64,000 nt of DNA from Paguma larvata (taxonomy: Eukaryota; Chordata; Mammalia; Carnivora; Viverridae). Shown here piece by piece: positions 56,885-64,000 of the stretch. The stretch's first letter is position 1, and the number at the start of each line of letters is the position of its first letter. Below the pieces are notes generated by a model. It made no database searches, was not told the DNA's origin, and saw nothing but the letters and a program-made list of their open reading frames with translations. The translations under genes and the position numbers were made by a program. Location: the NCBI GenBank assembly GCA_030068075.1, contig CM057826.1:76853312-76917311 (forward strand). Reading direction: 5' to 3'.

Positions 56885-58009
56885 AATATAATAAGGATGC
56901 AATTTTCAAACGACTAAAGGAATTTTCAGAAAATAACAGTTATCTAACTTTGCAGACCGGGGTCTAAAATTCAAATGCAAATATGTGGTAGGGGATGTGA
57001 ATGACTCTATCAGGTAGGACAATATGAAGAGAGGGTGACAGGCTTTGTGACAAAGTAGAGCATGCCTTCCCCATTTAAAGGCTTTCGAACATTTAAAATA
57101 CACTGTGTATGCCTAAAAAAATTAGTCTGAATTCTGAAAGAAGAAGCCCTTTCTATTCCAAATACACAGACACAATGGACACATTTTAACATAAATGAAG
57201 AAGGAGATAAAGAGATGGTGAATGTAGAGAGAAGAATCCTGAAAGATTAAAATTCTGGCTTCCTGTTTCAATTCACTGCTGCAGACCAAGCTCTCTGATA
57301 CATCTCTGTAAATAAAATATTATGAAAAGATGCATGTGTCAAAGCATTCAAGTTACAGATTTCAGCAGGAGAATATATATATTCCAGGATTCTAATGATG
57401 ATTAGTTATACTAATGGATTTATATGAAAAGATTTTATTTACCATGTTGATATAAACACAATTTTCTATTCTCATGAGGAAATGTAAAAAACACATGTAA
57501 CTGAAAAATGTACAAATTATCCTACTTTCTGCTACTTTCTCTGTCCACCCTTTAAGTACGGATGATAAAGGAACACTACACGCAGTACACAGAGCCCCTG
57601 ATTTCTCTGTGGGAACAGTTCTCTGCTCCCCTCCATTAACTACTCTGTTCAGGGCAACTCCAGAGGCTCCAAGGTCTAAGGTAGGTCATTATATTTATGT
57701 CACTTGTGCACAGGACCTTAACCAATTACAGAATCCAGAGTTTACAGAGTCCAAAGGGTATGCTCGCATACTCAGCTGGCTTCCATTTCTTAGGGCAATT
57801 TTGAGTGAAATGGAATTGGTCTAGGCCCTTGCCTGTGTGTCACGAGCACTAATCAGTTCAGTTCATGGGAGAGCCTCAGTATGATTCAGAAGTCCGAGCT
57901 CCTATGGACAGCTCGAATTTTTAGTAAATTCACTGAGATTTTACTGTACTGCTAAGGCCAGAAGACGACTTACAGAAAGGCTCTATACAGTCCAACTTAC
58001 TTCCTAGAA

Positions 58010-58165
58010 CAGTTGTTATCAAACTTTACAGGTGTTTTATCTAGAGAGCTCATTAAGCCATAGATTTCTCGTTGATTCTGACTGGGTACATCTGAGATAG
58101 AGCCTGGGAAATTTCCAGAGAACTAAGTATCCCAGGTGAATTTGATGCAAATACTCTCCAGGCTA
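58010..58165 (+). repeat. Possible MER5/MER20-like hAT fragment
   Basis: GTTGTTATCAAACTTTACAG start and GATTCTGACTGGGTACATC, TGATGCAAATACTCTCCAGG resemble hAT-Charlie MITEs, but divergence is high. Confidence 0.45.
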
Positions 58166-58741
58166 CACAGCACGAAACACTGTCTTAGAGAATTCTGAGG
58201 GGTTGCAGCACATCCTAGACAAGGATTGGGAGAGCTCTAGGGCTATGGATTAGTATGGAATTAACCTATTGGCCTGCATTCTCTCTCTGAAGCCCAGTAA
58301 CCTTCTCTTCAAAGTGTTTTAACAAATCTCTGCAATTACATTTCATCTAATTACTTAGGTGACAGTTACATTCTTCATTCCTTAGGAATCCATCAGCAAT
58401 GTATCTTTAAGGTATCATTACTTCTTAGTGGAACTACTTTTTCCCAAATGTGAATTAATTGATTGGTCTGGTTTAAATAAAAAAAAAAAAAAACCACAAT
58501 CTACGCTCTTCTGTATACATATATATCTTTGTATCTTCTATTACATTATACCTTGCAATACTATCATTTGGGAGACTATATGAATCTGGAATATGTGTTT
58601 TAGCACCAACGTGGATGACCTTATAAGAGAAACATATTTAATCCTATAGGTTTTCTGATATACTGAATTAATAATCTGCATACTGCGAAACTACACTGGT
58701 TGTCACCAACAATTGCATTATATGTTTACTATGTGAATAGC

Positions 58742-58951
58742 TTTTTAAAAAATATTTTTAAGGTCTATTTGTGAGAGCTAGAGTTCGAGTGGGGGAGGGG
58801 CACAGAAAGAGGGAGACACAGAATCTGAAGCAGGACCCAGGCTCTGAGCTGTCAGCACAGAGTGCCACCCAGGGCTCAAACCCACCGAACTGAGAAATCA
58901 TGACATGAGTGGAAGTAGGATGCTTAACTGACTGAGGCACCCAGGTACCCT
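58742..58951 (-). repeat. Can-SINE
   Basis: Reverse copy, from the AATATTTTTAAGG region to GAGGCACCCAGGTACCC. A tagcttttaa-like sequence occurs on both sides. Confidence 0.92.
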
Positions 58952-59449
58952 TAGCTTTTAATTTAAAAATGTCAGCTACCCAATGTTTCCCAACAGGGTA
59001 CTATTGGCATTTGGGCTGACAATTCTTTTGGGGGGGGGCTGACAATTCTTAAGTGGGCAGGACTGTCTTGCTCCCGGTGAATGCTAAAGTATCACCAAAA
59101 GCACCCTCAAACATTTTAAAATAACCTTTAAATGAATGCTAACTCCCCTGGTTAAGAACAAATGAGCTACCCTATTTTTATGGAAAGCTATAATTGCTCA
59201 GTCCCATTATTTCCAATTTATAAGGGTACATTACAGTATCTCTTAGGACATGCTGACTTCTGAGCTAGTCCATGTACATGGACACTGGAGATTTGGGTGG
59301 AGGCTGTGCACAGCCCGACTGTTCGCAAGGTGATGTTGCACTAATGCTCTCCTGCCTACACTAGGCAATAATAAATTAGTAGAAAGTGACCATAATAGGT
59401 TTCAGAACAAGAACAGATGAGTATAATCTGTATAAGAACAGAGTAGTAA

Positions 59450-59630
59450 TAGTTAATAGTTACATTTAGTGAAAATGACTATGTTCTAAACTTGAACTGA
59501 GCACCACATAATGTGATGATAATGTAGCAATGAGGTCGAGCCTCATTTATCATGCCCATCTTACAGATTAAGAAAGTAAGAGCCTGACCTCTTAACTACC
59601 ACACTGTACAGTTTCTCAGGACATATTTAA
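59450..59630 (-). repeat. MIR SINE, diverged
   Basis: Reverse features CTTGAACTGAGCACCACATA, CATCTTACAGATTAAGAAAG and GAGCCTGACCTCTTAACTAC. Confidence 0.6.
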
Positions 59631-60916
59631 CAGCTCTCTATAAAATATTTTCCAAAAAATGAGCTTCAGACATGAAAAGTTATCACACGGTCAAGTCTCA
59701 ATTGGTTACACTGTCTCATTTAGGTAGGTATTTTGTTCTTAGAATGCTAGCTCCTTACTATATTGTGAGCCACTTAAAGACAGGATCCATATATCTGGTA
59801 GATCCACAGCATCTACCATGGTTACTTCTACATAGCAAATACTCAACAAATATTTATTGAATTGAAAAGTAAGATTGATTTTATCAAATGAAAACGATCA
59901 GCAGGAGCCCTTCTTTGGCCAATTCAGAGAACAATCAAGAAACTAAAATAACCACTAATACTATAATCAACTCTTCTTGTGCACTAGGAATCTTTTTTAA
60001 AAGCATGTGAACTGACCCACAGCTAACATTTGTACTTAAATGTGCTGCTTCATAAACACTGCCGTGTAGTTGCAAAACTCACCTGTTTATAACAGACACC
60101 AAGGGTCCTTGCTACACACACATGGATTCCCACTCCACCCTCACTGCTATTGGCCGCTTACCCTTTCTCCATCAGTCAGCAGATGCAGCCTTTCTGACTT
60201 CAGCATGATTTTGCTAAATGTCACTACCTCCTTTTAATGCTATACTGTCTCTCAGAACCTAGATTATCACTCCCTCCCCACCACATTGCCAGTAACAATC
60301 ATCCTTTTAAATACTAAAAACTGAGTGCGCAAAAGTTGAAGTCAGTGTCCACAAACATCAGGAAGAGGCACTCGATATGTATTTACTAGAAAATAGTTTC
60401 CCCCTTCCGACACCAGATGCCACTCCTTACTGCCCTTCCCTGCAATGCAGAGGCTTTTACTCCACAAAACATCTCACAGCAGAAACTTTCCAGAGCTGCT
60501 GACTGGGCATTCTGGTTCCTCTGCTGTATAGGTGGGCTCCTAGAAGACTAACAGAGAACCCAAGGTCTTGCCCCTTAAGCAAGTGTCCTAAATTCCCTGC
60601 CTTTCTCAAGCTGTAAAATAGGAATAAAGAATGAGCCCCTCCCCATTTCTAACTGAGGAACACTGGGACCCTAACTACTGAAGAGATTGTTAAATCTCTA
60701 TGAAAACACCTTTCATTCTTGAAAGACAGATACAAACTACCCCTCAGTGATGTTATCGGACCACAGTCTCAGGTTGTGTTCAAGGAAACAGAGAATTAAA
60801 ACATGTTACAACACATGCCACACCACACCCAGAACGTATCAGGTACATGGAAAGGTTATACAGAGTGAGCTCATTCTCTAAAACGGAGGTCAGCACAGTA
60901 GTGAGGGCAGGGCTGC

Positions 60917-60933
60917 GGGGGGGGGGGGGGGGG
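60917..60933 (+). repeat. G17 homopolymer
   Basis: Seventeen consecutive G on the plus strand (C17 on the CAST sense strand), about 0.4 kb inside intron 1 from the CpG island. Confidence 0.95.
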
Positions 60934-61307
60934 CAGTTAACCGTAGAAATAAAACTGCCAAACCAAATCGACATAGCTGCTGCTTTTCTTCTTTGCATTT
61001 TTTTTCCGGGTCACACAAATCCCTGGTTTTGTAACCCAACCGCGCGCGTCCGGTCACCAGACACATTCCCAGCTGAAGAGACAGCAACACTGTTACCGAC
61101 AGGGAGGGAGGGGTGGTTAACTAACACAATTTAACTTAGAGCCCATTTGGAAAGAAATGTATCTTCAGGGTCAAAAGACGAGTAAGAGCGCGGGTCCAAA
61201 CCAGGGGAGCCAGCGGCAGGGTGCGAGTGTGGGTCGCGCAGGGCCGGGCGCGCTCGCCTGGGAAGCAGACGCGGCCTTGGAGGATAGCGGCCGAAATCAG
61301 TACTCAC

Positions 61308-61420
61308 TCTGCGTCCGACCCCCCGGGCCGAGAGACTTCAGCTGGGTTTCCAGGATGTTTGCATTCCAAGCTGGGCTCGGCCCCCGCGATTTCTGCTATG
61401 AGCCTCGGCCCACAGAAAGC
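61308..61420 (-). other. CAST: CAST exon 1 (1u): untranslated first exon, right end approximate
   Basis: The left border is the donor GACGCAGA followed by GTGAGT (61307-61302). The right (5') end is unknown; 61420 is a placeholder. Spliced to exon 2, the main frame has a TGA at 61340-61338 and no ATG after it, so translation begins at MNPTETK in exon 2. A 9-codon upstream ORF lies at 61364-61338. Position and promoter type match the exon called 1u in cattle and pig. Confidence 0.75.
61338..61364 (-). other. Short upstream ORF in exon 1
   Basis: ATG CAA ACA TCC TGG then Lys-Pro-Ser and TGA; eight amino acids. Start context has G at -3 and C at +4 (moderate). It is in the same frame as the main ORF and ends 69 nt (spliced) before the MNPTETK start. 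Confidence 0.6.
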
Positions 61421-62426
61421 CACGGGTGGGGCGGGGCGGGGCGGGGCGAGGCGGGCCCGGGACGCGACGTACGCTGCTCCCCGCCCCCTCCCCCGGTAGC
61501 CCCGCCCCGGAGCTCGGGCGGGTCTGCGGAGGCAGGCGCCCGCCCCGCCCACCCGTCTCTGGCTGGCATCCGGGAAGCCAACTAAGTTAATAACGCCAAG
61601 AGTGATGCAGGCCACGCGCAGAGTGCACAGTGCCTGCTGTTGCAGAGGTCTACCGCTCCCAGGCGTCACCCTGTGACTCTACCAAAATAAGCGAGCGAGT
61701 GAGCGAGCGAAGTGGGGCGCTCTCGCAAATACACGCCCCAAATATCTCTTTTTGAACTAGAAAGCAAATTAATGACGACCATCCCCAGGGATTCGCAAAT
61801 ACATTTCAAATAGTATAATGGATATTTTAAAAAGCAGTGTAACAGTCAGAATTCTAAATTGTTGAACATTATGATTAAAAATATCAAAATAAATAATAAT
61901 AAAAATGGATTTTAAGCCAATGAATAAAATAAGTCATGGGTCTGTATTGCTATGAATGAATGAATGGAAAGGAAATGCTCTTTATTATAGAAAAATGGCA
62001 AGCAATAAATACAGAATGAAGGATCCTGTTAATAGTAGAGTTATGAAATTTTAAAAGAAATATGGAAAGCCAACTTTTCCCAGAGTCACAAACCCAGTAC
62101 AATAAAGACTCTGGACGCTGAGCTTGAGGTGTGACTGGAGGAGGAGATGGTGGTCAGTGGCTGAAGAACAGAAACCTCAAGCCTAGATACTGACAGCTGA
62201 GCAATGACTCAGTGGTGCATCCAGCCAAGGCAGAGGTGACTGCCAGCTGGCATGAAAAAGGCAGAGAGGTCATCTGCACAGCTTGATACCCACACCAAGA
62301 AGCCAGAGCAGGTGAGGCTCCTCTGACTTCCTCTGCAAGGTGTTCCTCACAGCCACCTTACTGATTTTCATTTTTCACTTACTTCTGTTAAGTAAAGCTG
62401 CTGAAGCAAGTGCCCTTCCAACTCTA

Positions 62427-62630
62427 ATATTTTTTTTAAGTTTTTTTAATTTATTTTGAGAGAAAGAGACAGAGAGAACAAGCGGGGGAGGAGCAGAGAG
62501 AGAGGGAGAGAGAGAATCCCAAGCAGGCTCTGCGCTGTCATCACCAAGCCTGACTTGGGGCTCAAACTCACCAACTGAGTCGAAATCAAGAGTTGGTCTC
62601 TTAACCGACTGAGCCACCCAAGGTGCCCTC
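62427..62630 (-). repeat. Can-SINE
   Basis: Reverse copy, TAATTTATTTTGAGAGAAAG to GAGCCACCCAAGGTGCCC; flanked by caactctaatatttt / caactcaacatttt. Confidence 0.93.
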
Positions 62631-63079
62631 AACTCAACATTTTGTAATTCCCTCAGCAGAAGACCCTGTTCTTAGAATTATTCCCAATGAAAATACAGCT
62701 TAAAAATTCCTTTTTTTTAATCATTAGTAATTTCTTTCCTTTAAAAAATTTTTTTAACTAAACCTCAGCTCATCTAGGTTTCACTAACATTTATTTCCTC
62801 CTATGACAAAAACAGCACAGGGTGACTTATTTGGGCCACATCCCAAGAAGAATGCATCTTGGGTAACATAGCCCCCAGCATTAGACAGCACATCTCCCTC
62901 AACAAAGGTGAGTGATCCTGTGCTCCTGAAGAGTGGAGATAGTAATTACATGTTCTGAAATAAATTTTTCACAGTCTTATGCTACAGTACGTATAGAAAG
63001 AGGCTCCTTTTCTTAGAAATGAAGAGGGGCATTATTTCCTGATGTGCTTTGGCTGCCCCAATCCCTGAGAGTCATCCTT

Positions 63080-63225
63080 TCAACCCAGTGTGGTCCTCAG
63101 ATCCTCCGCATCTGTTTATATTAACCGTATAAAATCCTGGGCCTCACCCTACCCTTTTGAATCAGAATTCTTGGCTGGGAACCTGAACATCTGTATTTAA
63201 ACCAGATTCTCCAAGCAATGTTTAT
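63080..63225 (-). mobile_element. MER5-like hAT fragment, diverged
   Basis: AGTGTGGTCCTCAGATCC, AAAATCCTGGGCCTCACCC, GAATCAGAATTCTTGGCTGG and CCAGATTCTCCAAGC follow MER5 order in reverse. Confidence 0.65.
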
Positions 63226-63299
63226 ATAATCTAAGGTACATAACATTAGGTAGTCTAAACTACTCACAATCAGAACAATTCAGCATCCTTGCTACTCAA

Positions 63300-63420
63300 T
63301 GGGTGGTTGCCAGACCAGTAGGAGCAACAGCTAGCAGCTTGTTAGAAAAACAGAATCTCAGCCTCACTGCAGACTTCTTGAATCAGAGAATCTCATTTCA
63401 ATAAAAACCCCACTGATTCA
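63300..63420 (-). mobile_element. MER5-like hAT fragment, diverged
   Basis: AGCAGCTTGTTAGAAAAACA, CAGAATCTCAGCCTCACTGC and TTGAATCAGAGAATCTCA resemble part of MER5; a second copy next to that at 63080. Confidence 0.55.
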
Positions 63421-63919
63421 ATGTAAATATTACAATATGACAATTGCGGCTCTGAATCCTGTTTTCCAAATGGTTACTTGTGCATTGCCTATAATATCTG
63501 TAACTGGCTATATATTTACTTAATATTTTAAAAAATAGATTTACTTTTTAACCTTTAATTTCGTATCCTTCGGATCATGAATTTGAAGTGCTAGTTTATT
63601 TTTTAGCACATTAAAATATATTCATAACTATTAAAATAAACATGCTTGCCTACTAATTAACAAGAGTCATCTTCCAAACTAATGTGGTGCAAGGGTACTG
63701 TGGGGTGAGGCTGGCACTGAATACCAGAACACACATAGTTTATCCAGCCTCTCACCAATCTTACAGATGAGAAAATTAGCAGCTAAGAAGAAAGCTATTT
63801 AATGCCAGCACAGATATTTATGGCAAAACCAGAAGCAAAATCACAACAGAATTTTCTGATGGGTGCTTATTCCTTCACAAATCTCTCCTGTAGCTGGGGA
63901 GAATGCTGTTTGTATCCTC

Positions 63920-64000
63920 TTTTATTTGTCTGTTTGTTTGTTTTAGAGAGAGAGACAGAAAGCAGGGGAGAGAGGCAGACAGAAAGAGAATATCCCAAGC
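63920..64000 (-). repeat. Can-SINE, cut by window edge
   Basis: Tail portion in reverse: TTTGTTTTAGAGAGAGAGAC then AGAGAATATCCCAAGC at the last base. Confidence 0.85.

Larger units (their letters stand above)
43112..61307 (-). other. CAST intron 1 (18.2 kb)
   Basis: Largest intron. It holds L1 fragments (43378-43537, 53562-54445), MIRs near 43590, 48885, 50870, 52200, 53370 and 59450, an L2 segment (48465-49460), Can-SINEs at 45999, 53013, 54888, 56303 and 58742, an alternating purine-pyrimidine tract (56842-56884) and a G17 run (60917-60933). I find no coding exon in it. The stretches 44200-45990, 46200-48460, 49500-50860, 54960-56300, 56530-58740 and 58960-61100 show nothing I can name beyond these. 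Confidence 0.8.
61190..61720. promoter_or_regulatory. CAST: CpG island: CAST type III (exon 1u) promoter
   Basis: The only dense CpG cluster in the window. It contains a tandem (GGGGC)n array of Sp1-type GC boxes at 61429-61446, a second GC box near 61483-61496, and no evident TATA box. A good donor (GTGAGT at 61307) marks the end of a minus-strand first exon inside it. It is the expected housekeeping-type CAST promoter; the start site is inferred to be between about 61400 and 61560. Confidence 0.85.
61560..64000 (-). other. Upstream of exon 1u: no gene seen
   Basis: AT-rich flanking DNA with Can-SINEs (62427-62630; edge copy from 63920), MER5-like remnants (63080-63420) and a weak MIR (63730-63800). 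The XL-form upstream exons known in other mammals are not recognised here and probably lie further right. Confidence 0.7.

Noticed and set aside
59014..59051. Duplicate gctgacaattctt around a G run
   Set aside because: Small local slippage-type duplication; no wider structure.
61157..61585. 142-codon plus-strand ORF in the CpG island
   Set aside because: Low-complexity Gly/Pro/Arg translation typical of an open GC-rich frame; no domain or splice context. A divergent transcript is possible but not shown.
61304..61669. 121-codon minus-strand ORF across the CpG island
   Set aside because: GC-rich sequence rarely contains stops. The frame ends at the exon 1 donor (GAG TGA) and does not match the exon 2 phase; no similarity to calpastatin.
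61691..61711. GCGA/GTGA tandem at the CpG island edge
   Set aside because: Short imperfect tetranucleotide tract, common near CpG islands; no functional signal seen.

Overview
The window is nuclear DNA of a carnivoran mammal, most likely a felid. More than twenty tRNA-Lys-derived Can-SINE copies carry the cat-type body (CTGGGTGGCTCAG head, GGTTCGAGCCCC B box, GCTGACAGCTCAGAGCC, TCTC-rich tail and AAATAAA poly(A) end). They lie among older mammalian repeats (L1, L2, MIR, MER5, MLT1). Nothing bacterial, plasmid-like or phage-like is present.

The window holds one gene, on the minus strand: calpastatin (CAST), the specific protein inhibitor of the calcium-activated proteases calpain-1 and calpain-2. 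It runs right to left. A CpG-island promoter and untranslated first exon (about 61.3-61.6 kb) are followed by an 18 kb intron 1. Exon 2 (43.1 kb) carries the ATG of the MNPTETK form. Exons 3-8 (39.0-31.6 kb) encode the N-terminal L domain. Exons 9-13 (30.2-27.0 kb) encode inhibitory domain I, exons 14-18 (25.7-17.9 kb) domain II, exons 19-23 (14.2-6.1 kb) domain III, and exons 24-28 (4.2 kb to 94) domain IV. The last coding exon(s) lie off the left edge. A separate promoter/first exon for the testis form (exon 14t, 24.6-24.7 kb) sits in intron 14 and encodes a new N terminus with a myristoylation signal. Each inhibitory domain repeats the A/B/C layout: A and C helices bind the two calmodulin-like domains of calpain, and B (TIPPxYR type) occludes the active site.

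Every internal exon begins and ends in phase 0 and is a multiple of 3 bp, with one exception. L-domain exon 7 is 83 bp and has lost one base relative to the expected frame, so its inclusion runs into TAG. This is the most notable sequence-level observation. Others are a GC-AG donor on exon 28, tandem acceptors on exons 14 and 24, a short upstream ORF in the first exon, and a 43-bp alternating purine-pyrimidine tract in intron 1. About 2.1 kb of spliced coding sequence is visible.

Exon calls rest on matching translated minus-strand blocks with AG/GT borders to the human calpastatin protein as remembered; no alignment was run. Repeat calls are by eye against remembered consensus sequences. No previously undescribed biological system was found.
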